DNA of 64,000 nucleotides from Coenobita brevimanus. Taxonomy: Eukaryota; Arthropoda; Malacostraca; Decapoda; Coenobitidae. Both the position numbers and the translations under genes were made by a program. The stretch's first letter is position 1. Every line of letters starts with the position of its first letter. Below, one piece after another: positions 36,000 to 46,973 of the stretch. The notes beneath the pieces were generated by a model that saw nothing but the letters and a program-made list of their open reading frames with translations, was not told where the DNA came from and ran no database searches. The stretch is from NCBI GenBank assembly GCA_032717465.1, contig CM064690.1:7826643-7890642 (forward strand), given 5' to 3'.

Positions 36000-36330
36000 G
36001 CCTTAATCCAATCCTTTTTGTGTGCAATGAAGAAAGAACCAAAGGCCACAATCCCACAGAGTTGTTCTTTCCAAGAAAAAATTTAAGGTAAACAAAAGTG
36101 AGCCAAATTCGTGATTAACTAACTTCAAGATGCTTGTACATATTGTTCTTAAAAGACTGGGGATCATAGGCAGAAGGAAACACAGGTGGAAAAACAAAAT
36201 TCTAGAGTTGACATGTTACGTACGTGAATAACTGAGTATCAGATAATTATTGCACTAGAGATTTGAGCAGAAAAGGGACAACAGTGTTCTGTAAAATGGC
36301 TGCTACACACCCACTGTAATGGAGGAGGGA
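36000..36330 (-). mobile_element. LINE G 3'-end fragment, decayed
   Basis: CFLLPMIPSLLRTICTSILK and the downstream untranslated sequence (GTGGCCTTTGGTTCTTTCTT on minus) match the 3' end of LINE G (YFLLPMISSLSNAVCPGISK). The tail side is near 36003. Confidence 0.7.
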
Positions 36331-36574
36331 TATAAGGAGACGGTTTAGAAGAATATCCATTTTTCTTATATGACTACCAACTTGTGTAGTACATATAGAC
36401 ATATTCTTGGACTACAGGAAACCATCTGAAGTGACACTCATTACAGTCACCTGGAGGTAGCACTACATCAAGTAAGTGAATGATGGGGGCACTGGAAAAA
36501 AAATATGTCCTAATGATTTCACAATACTAGTGAGATGTAGCCCGGATTCCAGTTAGACGAATGTGATATATAAA

Positions 36575-36917
36575 GATTGTGTTGCCCATTTGACTGTGGG
36601 TGCAGTTGATTGTTCTCTGTTAACGACTGTGTGGTCTGTTTCGCTGTTGCTGTTGACTGTTCTCTGTGAAACATTGTGTGATCCGTTTCACTGTTGCTGT
36701 TAATTGTTCTCTGTCAATCATTGTGTGGTCTGTTTCACTGTTGCTGTTGATTGTTCTATTGTGTGGACTGTTTCACTGTTGCTGTTGACTGTTCTCTGTG
36801 AAATATTGTGTGATCCGTTTCACTGTTGCTATTGACTGTTCTCTGTGAATCATTGTGTGGTCTGTTTCACTGTTGCTATTGATAGTTCTCTGTGAATCAT
36901 TGTGTGGTCTGTTCACC
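36575..36917. repeat. 47-bp minisatellite, about 7 copies
   Basis: Unit of 47 bp containing GTGTGGTCTGTTTCACTGTT and GACTGTTCTCTGTGAA. The first copy is the most diverged, and one internal copy (about 36739-36775) is shortened. It runs up to the SINE S1 copy 3. Confidence 0.85.
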
Positions 36918-36919
36918 AT

Positions 36920-37405
36920 AGCCTACGTACTGGTGATAATTTTCCCACCTTTATCCTCTATCCTTCTTTCCTTCCATCCTCTTCTGTCTTCCTTTACTTC
37001 ATTCTTTCCTTGTCCTTCTGCCTACGGGTAACTTTACATTCCCTCTTCGGTCTTTCTTTCCTTCATTCTTTCCTCTTCCTTCTGCCTGTGAGTGACTCTA
37101 CACTGAGTGACAAGCCAAATGGTTTCCTGAACACCAGCAAACCGTTTACTACGCTGGGTGGTAACCATATAACCAGATTTTGGCGCCTGGTGGTTTAGTG
37201 AGCAATTATTGCTCTCCAATCGGATTGAGCCGGTGAAGGTTTATATCCAAGGGATGGTTGGGGTTGATTGCTCATGTAATGCCACTCAGGGATGAGTGAG
37301 GCTGGTCACTCTCATCTTAAATGCCGGGACCAACTGCGTAGCCCCGGGCTCCTACGCTCCTCATGGGGCAATGTAGGATTGGATGATGGATGGATGGATG
37401 GATAT
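36920..37405 (+). mobile_element. tRNA-like SINE family S1, copy 3 (most complete)
   Basis: Same unit as 5409-5758 and the complement of 5806-6290. Two pyrimidine-rich subrepeats come first, then GCGCCTGGTGGTTTAGTGAG (A-box-like, about 37182) and GGTTTATATCC (B-box-like, about 37236). The body ends CCCGGGCTCCTACGCTCCTC and a (GGAT)n tail follows at 37381-37403. Confidence 0.72.
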
Positions 37406-37609
37406 TCTTATTCTTTGTCTACTTGTAGATCCATACCTTCCCCCAACCCATTTTAAGCAGGAATTAGTCTTGGATATTGATGATGAGGATTTATTGAGTC
37501 AGTTACCGGGGAAAAGGGTATCGCTGATGATACAGATAATGGTAAATTCTCAATGATCCGTTCTAATTCAGCCAAGCCCTACGCCGAAGAACGTGAAATG
37601 CCGGATATT

Positions 37610-37992
37610 TTTTTTTTTTTTGTACGTGTCCGACTCTGGGCAAAAGTTTCAGGGCCTTTTCCCAAGTCCCAGTAGTCCTCCTTGGGGCCTGTTTGTTCTC
37701 CTACATCTCCACATGTCACCATTTCAGCGCTAACAACCACCATCCATATTGAATACATGCTAGGGCTGTCTCATACATGACTCGTGTATTGGTATTAGCG
37801 GGGATACTTTCATGACATGTCGGTGGGTCATCTGGTAGATCAGAGGTCTGCTTTTTAAGAAATTCAAATCCTTAAAGTGTTCCCTGCTCCTGCCGGGATT
37901 TGAACCTGGGTCCATTAGGACTGCAGGCCGCCTCTACCGATTCTGCCACCGCCTTCCCCAAACTGCATGTCTGGCTCAACATTTGGCTTCAA
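37610..37992 (-). mobile_element. tRNA-derived SINE family S3 with near-perfect target duplication
   Basis: On the minus strand: A box TGGCAGAATCGG (37937-37948) and B box GGTTCAAATCC (37896-37906, perfect consensus), a body of about 280 bases, and a poly(A) tail seen as T13 at 37608-37620. GCCGGATATT (37600-37609) and GCTGGATATT (37993-38002) flank it, a 10-bp target duplication with one mismatch. An older relative is at 25370-25630. Confidence 0.78.
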
Positions 37993-38002
37993 GCTGGATA
38001 TT

Positions 38003-39437
38003 GTGAGTCTATCCGTCTTCACCCTCTATCCTAAAAAAACTTACCATGAGTACAAGATGGAAGCATAGCATATAAAAACTATACAGTACAATAATGTTGC
38101 ACTACAGTAATACAGTACTGTACATACTGTACTATTACATGTGCTCACCAAGTGGTGGCATCGATGGAGAGAAACTGCCTGGGGGGGGGGGTTGCATTCA
38201 TAAACAGTACAGTACACGATGCAGCTCAGGGGTGGTTTAACAGTCACTGAAGAGCGCTAGGACATGAACACTGACATGTCATTAGCTTTGCAATACAATA
38301 CAGTGCAGTAGCTTGAACGTAAGACGCCACTGAGCTAAGCAAAGCACCAGGGTTTTACAACCACATGGTCAGAAGAGCGGGAGCACACAGGCATTTCTTG
38401 ACTCTGCAACATCCACGAGCGAGAGTAAGAGTGTGGTGGTATTCTTGGCGAGCTGGATAAGCCACGCCCATGACAGATTCTGATTGGCTGGCACATAGTG
38501 GGCATTTTCATTGCCTCCCAAGTTTCAGAATTTCCCCTGGCACTGGTTGAGACTCATCAATGCATTGCGTTGGAGCGCCCGTTAAGTCCCGGTTCAGCAC
38601 CAAATGTTGCATAAAATCGCTAGATATTGCTTTAATCCCCAAACGCCGGGCTATTTTTAATGCAGTCATCACCTAACTATGGGCAATTTCCTGGAAGCTG
38701 CTGAAATGTGTTTGTTTTCAAACCTTAATATCTCGGAAACGAATTAACAACCATATTACTCATCGACTCTTCCTCTTGCGAAAGAAAGTATTCCCAGGTC
38801 TGTAGGTCATTGTGTTGATAAGTAATAACGTGAGGAGAACTAATTTTCGTCATGAGAGCAGGACGTGTTCATGTGTCTGCCCACGGCGCCGATTATGGCT
38901 TTGCTTTCAACGTGATAATTTCTCCAGTACTAGTTTAACTAGATGCTGTTGCATCTAAGGCATGCCTTATGACACTATCACTGAGCTCTTTTCTAGTATC
39001 CTTGGAGAGAGACTTAGCAGGGGTGGATGATGCAATTGGCTACAGGTGGCATGGATGGAATCATACAAATAGGAACTTGAAGACATCATTGTACACCTGG
39101 CAAAAGCACGGAATAGACTGACTCGCTTGTGTGCTATAGAGGAACTCCCTCCCTACCCTTTGGTGCCAAGATGAAATGGTGGCCGGTTCAGATGGTGGTG
39201 GGAAGACACTTGCGTGTATTGCCGTTGCCCAGCGGACCCGCGAAAGACTGATTGTGACGTATATAGATGTTACGCGGCGGTGTGGGGGTTAATAGAGGCA
39301 AGAGAGGTGCGCCAGATATTGCTTTGGGTCGGATATTGCACCGACAAATAATTGAGAGTTCACTGTAATTATAAAGGTCATGTTCACTTTACAGTAATCA
39401 TACAGGTCTTGTTCACTGCACAGAAATTATAAAGGTC
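38003..39437. other. Unassigned sequence, possible MITE remnant
   Basis: No coding region supported. Short TACAGTA-rich segment at 38085-38135. Poly(G) at 38180-38190. A Tigger-like terminus (complement CAGTGAACTCTCAATTATTT) ends near 39366. Confidence 0.4.
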
Positions 39438-39482
39438 ATGATGATGATGATGATGATGATGATTTTGATAGTGATGATGAGG
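39438..39482. repeat. (GAT)n microsatellite
   Basis: GATGAT units directly upstream of LINE A4. Confidence 0.9.
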
Positions 39483-39574
39483 AAGTAGCTAGAGAAAATG
39501 ACTGATGATGGTAAGGTTATTTTAATGATGATGGTGATTATAGTGACGATAGTGAAAATGACTGTAAAGGAGTC

Positions 39575-41632
39575 TTAAAGAAGAAAGCATATAGTGAGTG
39601 GATGGGAAGCTTGGACATGGAGGAAGTTGAGAGACGGAAGAGAGGAAGAGAAAAGTGAAAACGTTAGTAAGAGAGAGTAAGAAGAGAGTGGATGATGAAT
39701 TTGGAAGGAATCTGAGTGTAAAGTGGAGGGAGTATAAGAAAATGTTCTGGAAAGAGGTATAGAGAGTAAGACAGGGTGATAAAAAAGCTAGTCGGCGAGT
39801 GAAAGATAAAAATAGTTGATTGCTATTGGCGAGGGAAGAAGAGGTTAGCAGTTGGAGAGAACACTTTCTAGAACTGTTAAACAAAGAGAATGAAACTGAT
39901 GCGTGGGTAAGTGGCTGGCGAATGGCTGGGAGAAGGAGGGAGACGAGAAGAGAGAAAGAAATCATTAAGATGGAAGAAGTGAAAGCAATGAAGAAAGTCA
40001 AAATGGGGAGACCCCAGGAATGAGCGGAGTGTGTGGTAAAATGTGGAAGTGTGGGTGAGAGATAGTAGCAGAATGGATATGGAAGTGTGTGGTGAAATGC
40101 TGAAGAATGGGAGAGAGATAGTAGTAGAATAGATATGGAAGATGTGCAGATTGACCTAGGAGGAAGGTAATGTCACGGAGGACTGGAAGTCAGGTATAAT
40201 TATTCCCCTGTACAAAGAAAAAGGGGAAAAAGAAATGTGTGGTAATCATAGAGGCATTTGTCTTCATAGTGTAATAGGAAAGTGTATGGTAGGATACTTA
40301 TTGACATAGTTAAGGAAATAACAGAGGAATAAGTTGGTGAAGAACAAGGAGGTTTTAGGAACGAAAGAGGTTGTGTAGATCAGATATTCACTCTTAGGTC
40401 TTTAGTGGAAAAGTTTGAAGTTGTTTGCGGCTTCATGGATTTGGAGAAAGCATATGACAGGGTGGATAAACAAAGAATGTGGAAAATATTAAGAGTATAT
40501 GGAGTAAATGGCAAGTTGCTGAATGATATGAAAATTATGTATGAGGGGGCTAAGGCTTCAGTGTGTGTGGATAGTGAAATGAGTGAGTTATTTCAATTTG
40601 AACGTTGGATTGAAACACGGATGTGCCATGTTTCCATGGCTGTTCAATCTATAAATGGATGGAATAATAAATGAGATACTAGATAGGGCAGTTGATGTTG
40701 GAGTGGCTTTAATGAAAGTGAGCAACGTTTATAAACTCCCTGTACTGTTGTTTGCAGATGATACTGTATTGTTAGGTGAAGACGACGGGGAACTGCAAGG
40801 GTTGGAGAATGAGTTTGGAAGTGTGTGTAAGAATCGGAATCTAAAGGTGAATGCAGGGAAGAGTAAAGTTATTGTTTCGAGAGAAATGATGTCATTGGGT
40901 GGACAGTGCGGTTGGATGATGGGGAAATGGAAAATGGAAGTGCATTTAAGTACTTGGGTAGTGTAATGAGTAAGGATGGAAGTTTGGAGGGTGAAGTGCT
41001 TGAAAAGGTACAACAAGGAAGAAATGTTGCTGGTTCTTTGAAAGCAGTGATAAGAAACAGGGAAACGAGCATGGAAGAAAAGGAGTCGCTGCACGACTGT
41101 AATGATACCAACTCTTACGTATGGAAGTGACGCTTGTGCCTTTTTGGAAGGACACAAGCCAAGAGTGAGAGCAATGGAAATGAGTTATTTGAAAGGAGCA
41201 TGTGGAGTTACATGGAGAGACAGAGAAATGAGGACATGAAGGAACTTTATGGTGTAGATGAAATAAGCTATTTGAAAGGAGCATGTGGAGTTACATGGAT
41301 AGACAGACAATTGAGGAAGTGAAGGAACTTTGTGGTGTAGATGTGGATGTGATAGAAAGCATTAGGAAAAATTCACTGAGGTGGTTTGACCATGTGGAGA
41401 GGATGGAGAGTGAGAGACTAACAAAGAGAGTGTATGTGACTGAGGTGAAGGAGGGGGAGAGTGTGGGGAGGCCAAGATTGAGATGGAGGAATGGAGTGGA
41501 GAGGTATATGTGAGAGAGGTGTGTGAGTTGGGAGGAGGGCAGTGAAATGGCAGGGGACCGGGCGACATGGAGGCAATTTTTTGTACCACCCTTAATGGGA
41601 TTAAGGCATGTGGCAATAGATAGACAGATGAT
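39575..41632 (+). mobile_element. RTE-like LINE family A, copy A4 (5'-truncated)
   Basis: About 2.05 kb, starting in the charged linker after the endonuclease and ending with GGGATTAAGGCATGTGGCAA and a short GATA-like tail. RT blocks are readable: GFMDLEKAYDRVDKQRMWKI (about 40432-40485) and LLFADDTVLLGEDD (about 40745-40790). C-terminal RWFDHVERMESERLTKRVY lies at about 41380-41440. A short segment around 41196-41300 (GAGCATGTGGAGTTACATGG) is present twice. Frameshifts and stops throughout. Confidence 0.85.
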
Positions 41633-41804
41633 AAGGGAATTTTGATGATGTTGATAATGGTGATGTTGATGATGATGGTTAGGTAGTTGTGATGATAATG
41701 AAAATGCACTGATGATGATCATAATGATGATGACGATAAAGTAATTTTACTGGTAATGATGATAAAGTAATTTAATTGGTAATGATGACAATTATGTTTT
41801 CCAG

Positions 41805-41910
41805 GATCGTCAAGGGGTTTCCTCCTGTAGCACCGTACATTGGAGTCAGCCCAACCCTCTGCTATCTGCTCAAAGAACCTAAACCTCTCTGCTGTCTCAT
41901 GCTCAATCAG
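41805..41910 (+). CDS. Possible exon iv of the unidentified host gene (doubtful)
   Basis: After an acceptor (attatgttttccag, ending 41804) the phase-2 frame from exon iii continues open: [20 protein letters not shown], then [15 protein letters not shown], up to CAG|GTTGGT (GT at 41911). The donor is weak, and the 3' end overlaps the start of a tandem repeat, so the match of phase could be chance. If real, the intron between exons iii and iv is about 9.7 kb. Confidence 0.3.
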
Positions 41911-42174
41911 GTTGGTTCAGTCCACACCTCATTACGTAACCTGACCTAACCAAATCTAATCTAATCTAATCCAACCTATCCTAACCTGATCAGACCTAGT
42001 CTAACTTGAACTCCTATTTTGTCTCATACTCAGTTAGGTTACTTAAGTCCACATTTCATACTAAACCTGACCTAAACTGTTACGATCTAATCTACTCTAA
42101 CTTAACCTGGTCTTACTTAAATCCCATATGTTGTTTCAAACTCAGTCTTGTTAATTCAATCCACATGCTGTAAC
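41890..42174. repeat. Tandem repeat with TTAGG-like words, left half
   Basis: About 2.5 copies of a unit of 105-125 bp, each starting near CTCA-TCAGGTT-GTTCAGTCCAC and containing AACCT/AATCT words. The array is interrupted by the TTAA element at 42179 and continues at 46797-46925. Confidence 0.7.
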
Positions 42175-42238
42175 TTAACACTATTCCGGTCTGATGATGC
42201 ACCGACGCGTCATTTCTTGGCCAACCGATTCCGGGCCA

Positions 42239-43439
42239 ATGACGTGCCGGTGTAGCGTTATGATCTGTCCCCCTGTCCGCCACCTACGGCGCATGCCCGG
42301 GAGTTGCCAGATACCGCCACAAATATGCCATTTGTCCTCTGATGTCTGTAGGGGTAACATGATCGGAGCCTCTCGCCCTTTGTTTACAAACGGCAAATGG
42401 TCATTCCGGCTTCTCTTATCATTCGTCTCAAAGCTTTCTCGGGTAGTTTCCGCCCTTAAATTAAATTAGGTTAGGCGGAAAGCAGTAAAAATTCGAATTT
42501 CTAAGGTATGAATGAGTTAGGTTGGATAAACATAGATATAATTAATCATCTGGGGACGCGTTATCTAATCTGTTAGGCGTGGGGATTGCCTTAGCTTTGA
42601 ATCTTTACAGGAATGAGTCAAGCTCGTACCGTCCCGTGTATTAAACCATTTTTATCATACATATCCTTGAAATTATAAATAGTTTTGGCACACACTACCT
42701 CATTCTATTATGCATTCCACTGATCAATTGTCCTATTAGGGAAACTGAATTTCCTTACATCTTTATCACCTCCCTTTTTATGCTGTATTTTGCAATGTCC
42801 TCTTGCTGATGCTTCACACATATGATGTATATTCATTTACGTCTATTTTCTGTTCCCCTGATATGCATTTATATAGCATAATCATGTCTCCTCCTCCTCT
42901 CCTGCAGCGTTGGTAAATTAAATCTTTCCAGTCTTTCTAAGTACCTTAAATCCCTTAAGTTTGGTACCCATCTTGTAGTGGCCCATTGTACTTTTTTAAT
43001 CTTATCTGTGTTTTTTGAGATGAGGATTCCAGACTACTGTGATGCATACTCCAGAGTTGGTCTGATGAATATCTTCCTCAGCATATCTTCACTTATATAT
43101 GTGAATGCTATTCTCATATTAGCAAGCAATGTATACATGTTTCGTACCTTCTCACTGATGTGATCATCAGGAGATAGTCTGTTACTGATAATTACTCCTA
43201 GGTCCTTCTCCTTTTCTGATATGTGTAGGGTTGATCATCCTAACTTATAATACCAATCTGGTCTTTTCTCACTTTTACCAAATTTTATTACATGACACTT
43301 ATCCACATTAAATTCCATTTGCCATTTATTGCTCCATTCATGAAGCTTGTTCAATTCCTCTTGCAGCTCTTTGCAAGAATCTATGTCAGTAATTTTCTTT
43401 TGAATTTTTGCATCATCTGCAAACATTTAGATAGCTTCC
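42239..43439. repeat. Left 1.2-kb inverted arm
   Basis: Inverted copy of 45452-46651 with very high identity over its whole length (1201 versus 1200 bases; scattered single differences by eye). The inner two thirds are LINE E sequence read on the minus strand. The outer 360 bases are non-LINE. Confidence 0.9.
42600..43439 (-). pseudogene. LINE E reverse transcriptase 3' part, inverted copy
   Basis: Minus-strand frame starting MFADDAKIQKKITDIDSCKE, then LHEWSNKWQMEFNVDKCHVI, identical to the plus-strand copy at 45470-45660. The protein then breaks: the plus copy reads on through HISEKEKDLGVIISNRL, while here a substitution creates a stop near 43236. Confidence 0.8.
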
Positions 43440-45019
43440 TCTCTGCGTTATATATTCACTTTAATACCCACCCAACTCCTTTTAAATGCCATAGAGTCAA
43501 TAAGTGGCTTGGTGCTAGCTTTTCCTGTTCCTTTTTTTTCCAATTATCCAATCCAATCCCTTTAGTTTTGAGAAATCTCACATAAGAGTGTTAGGCTAGT
43601 CCAGTACAGTTCAAGTTCAGTCAATGTGAAATAAAAATTAGCCTCAAAATTTCATTTATGGAAAAGTACTTTTAACTCCAAACACTATGAAAACAGTATG
43701 CACTCCAGTAGGGTATGCTTAGTGAAGTTTCCCGTTCACACTGTTACAGCACTGCTACTGATTCAATGGATAATGATAAAGTAAAAACCCTTATCAGTTA
43801 CCTTACTGCGATCACTTCAGATACTACTTGTTATGGGAAAAAAAAAAAATCCTAAGTTAGGTTATTCAGCACATTGGGTACATAACTACACATCACTGAT
43901 TGGCATATTTTAATACCAATCGTTTATTTAAATCTACACACATGTGCAGTAACATAAATCCTGTCGTGTCCAGTAGCACAGGATATATTTATATACTGTA
44001 CTATCAGTGGAAATGCATTGAACACAGTAATTAAAAAAAAAAAAAAAAAGCAAAAGTTAGCACCAAGCCAATGAAAATATGGCACTGAGGTGGAAGGGGG
44101 TTGGGTGGTTATTAAAGAGAAAATATAAGGCTGAGAGATAAGACACATGAAGTACAAGAAGAGGTGAATAATAAGCGCCAGTACCAAGCTAAAACAATGA
44201 CTACATGGCACTATAATGGAAGAGGGTTTGGTGGGTATTAAAGTGAAAGTGTAAGGCAGAGAGGTAAGACAGATAACGTACAGGAGCAGAGTGGGAAGAG
44301 GGGAAGGATGGAGATTAAAGTGCCCCTTTTGCCACAAGCAGGGATACTGAGGAAGTATTCTGCCCCCCCTCCCCAGAGGGGTACTATCAATGGAAACTAA
44401 GCCAGCTCCCAGTCACGGTTATCTCACGAGTCCTTTCCCCTCGGGGAGGGGGGGATAGAATACTTCCTCAGTATCCCTGCCTGTCGTAAAAGCCCACTAA
44501 AAATCCTTCCCCTTTTCCCCCTCTGCTTCTTGTACTTTATCTGTTTCACCTCTCTGCCATATATTTTCAATACCCACCCAAGTTAGTGCCATATAACTTA
44601 GTCATGGAATGGAATGGATTATTAAAAAAAGAAAAAAGGAAAAGAAAGGAAAGCGAGCACCAAGCCACTCAATGACTATATGGCACTACAATAGGAGTTG
44701 GGTGGGTATTAAAGTGAAAATATAAGGCAGAGAGGTGGGACAGATAAAGTACAAGAAGCAGAGGGGGAAAAGAGGAAGGATGAAGATTAAAGTGTCCCTT
44801 TTAGACGGTTTTTACGACAAGCAGGGATACTAAGGAGGTATTCTATCCCCCCCCCAGGGGGAAACTTAGTCATTGAGTGGCTTGGTGCTCGCTTTCCTTC
44901 TTTTTTTTTTTTTTTTTTAATTCCATTCCATTTCATTCCATTCCATTCATGAGTCCTTTACTCATCCCTCTTAACCACCTGTGAGGTCTACAAATACCTG
45001 TACACTAGTCAAATTTAAC
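43440..45019. repeat. Centre of the TTAA element: cluster of direct and inverted subrepeats
   Basis: Six related segments carry CACCAAGCCA, ATATGGCACT, GGGTGGGTATTAAAG and ATATAAGGCAGAGAGGT: plus at about 44050, 44172 and 44660; minus at about 43455, 44480 and 44866. A perfect 24-bp inverted repeat (44338-44361 with 44457-44480) flanks C- and G-runs. A third copy of it is at about 44819. No coding sequence. Confidence 0.7.
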
Positions 45020-46290
45020 ATAATGAGAACTACTTAGCTACAGACCAGTATCACTGACTAGTGTTGTAAGACATCTAGAACATGGTATGATAAAAGAGAG
45101 GCAGTTAGGTTTTAGGAAGGGATAATCATGTGTTACTAATCTTCAAAGCAATTATGACAAAGCTGGAGAAACATTACAGAAAAGAGAAGGATGGGTGGAC
45201 AGTACCGGTATTTAATTAGATTTTAAGAAAGCATTTGACAGAGTACCGCACCAAAGACTTATGGAAGCTGTACTATCAAGGAGGTATCCAAGGCAATCTC
45301 CACTGTTGGATGCAGGATTTTCTCAGAAAAAGGGAAGAGAACAATATTAAGGGGAAATTACTCATCATGGAGGGAAGTGACCAGCGGAGCGCCACAGGGC
45401 TCAGTTATGTTTTTAGTATATATAAATGGCATAGATAGTAATATTGGAAATGGAAGCTATCTAAATATGTTTGCAGATGATGCAAAAATTCAAAAGAAAA
45501 TTACTGACATAGATTCTTGCAAAGAGCTGCAAGAGGAATTGAACAAGCTTCATGAATGGAGCAATAAATGGCAAATGGAATTTAATGTGGATAAGTGTCA
45601 TGTAATAAAATTTGGTAAAAGTGAGAAAAGACCAGATTGGTATTATAAGTTAGGAAGATCAACCCTACACATATCAGAAAAGGAGAAGGACCTAGGAGTA
45701 ATTATCAGTAACAGACTATCTCCTGATGATCACATCAGTGAGAAGGTACGAAACATGTATACATTGCTTGCTAATATGAGAATAGCATTCACATATATAA
45801 GTGAAGATATGCTGAGGAAGATATTCATCAGACCAACTCTGGAGTATGCATCACAGTAGTCTGGAATCCTCATCTCAAAAAACACAGATAAGATTAAAAA
45901 AGTACAATGGGCCACTACAAGATGGGTATCAAACTTAAGGGATTTAAGGTACTTAGAAAGACTGGAAAGATTTAATTTACCAACGCTGCAGGAGAGGAGG
46001 AGGAGACATGATTATGCTATATAAATGCATATCAGGGGAACAGAAAATAGACGTAAATGAATATACATCATATGTGTGAAGCATCAGCAAGAGGACATTG
46101 CAAAATACAGCATAAAAAGGGAGGTGATAAAGATGTAAGGAAATTCAGTTTCCCTAATAGGACAATTGATCAGTGGAATGCATAATAGAATGAGGTAGTG
46201 TGTGCCAAACTATTTATAATTTCAAGGATATGTATGATAAAAATGGTTTAATACACGGGACAGTACGAGCTTGACTCATTCCTGTAAAGA
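45020..46290 (+). pseudogene. LINE E (CR1/L2-type) reverse transcriptase fragment
   Basis: Plus-strand RT remnant: RPVSLTSVV-like start (about 45035), a frame with FKKAFDRVPHQRLMEA-type sequence (about 45222-45260), GAPQGSVMFLVYINGIDSNI, LNMFADDAKIQKKITDIDSC (catalytic FADD, about 45469-45480), and RPDWYYKLGRSTLHISEKEK. Then KDLGVIISNRLSPDDHISEK and IFIRPTLEYASQ to 45859. The 5' part is missing. From 45452 onward the sequence is duplicated in inverted form in the left arm. Confidence 0.8.
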
Positions 46291-46651
46291 TACAAAGCTA
46301 AGGCAATCCTCACGCCTAACAGATTAGATAACTCGTCCCCCAGATTAATTATATCTATGTTTATCCAACCTAACTCATTCATACCTTAGAAATTCGAATT
46401 TTTACTGCTTTCCGCCTAACCTAATTTAATTTAAGGGCGGAAACTACCCGAGAAAGCTTTGAGACGAATGATAAGAGAAGCCGGAATGACCATTTGCCGT
46501 TTGTAAACAAAGGGCGAGAGGCTCCGATCATGTTACCCCTACAGAGATCAGAGGACAAATGGCATATTTGTGGCGGTATCTGGCAACTCCCGCGCATGCG
46601 CCGTAGGGGGCGGACAGGGGGACAGATCATAACGCTACACCGGTATGTCAT
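45452..46651. repeat. Right 1.2-kb inverted arm
   Basis: Counterpart of 42239-43439. The two arms could pair into a 1.2-kb stem with a 2.0-kb loop. Confidence 0.9.
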
Positions 46652-46796
46652 TTATTGGAGCGATTTTTCGTGGCTCAAATACATGGCGCGACAATTTGGT
46701 GAACACAGGTAACAAATCTTCAGTTTGTTGGAAACCCACGCCCTGCCTGGGAACGGGGTAGAAAAATTATGCAAGGCTGTCCCAGAATAGTGTTAA

Positions 46797-46925
46797 CCTA
46801 ACCTAACCTCATATAATCAGATTCAACCTAACCTGATCTCACCCAACCTAATCTAACTTAAACCCCCATGTTAACTCAGTAAGTTTAGTTAAAGTCAAGC
46901 TTCATACCTTAACCTAACCAAACCA
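46797..46925. repeat. Tandem repeat with TTAGG-like words, right half
   Basis: AACCTAACCTAACCTC and a further unit with CTCAGTAAGTTTAG and AGTCAAGCTTCATACC, matching the units at 41890-42174 across the TTAA insertion. Confidence 0.65.
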
Positions 46926-46973
46926 TCATATGGTCCACTGCCTTGTCCTTCCACCTGGCTTCATCTACCCCTT

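Larger units (their letters stand above)
42179..46792. mobile_element. TTAA-flanked palindromic element (piggyBac-type target), 4.6 kb
   Basis: TTAA lies at both edges (42175-42178, 46793-46796). The element's own ends are inverted: CACTATTCCGG at 42179, and CACTATTCTGG on the minus strand from 46792. Duplicated TTAA is the hallmark of piggyBac insertions. Inside are inverted arms of about 1.2 kb (42239-43439 and 45452-46651) around a 2.0-kb centre. It interrupts a tandem repeat that continues on both sides, which confirms the boundaries. No piggyBac transposase is seen, so it is non-autonomous. Confidence 0.72.

Noticed and set aside
37880..37960. Functional tRNA gene on the minus strand
   Set aside because: Good A and B boxes, but it is the head of a SINE with a poly(A) tail and a target duplication.
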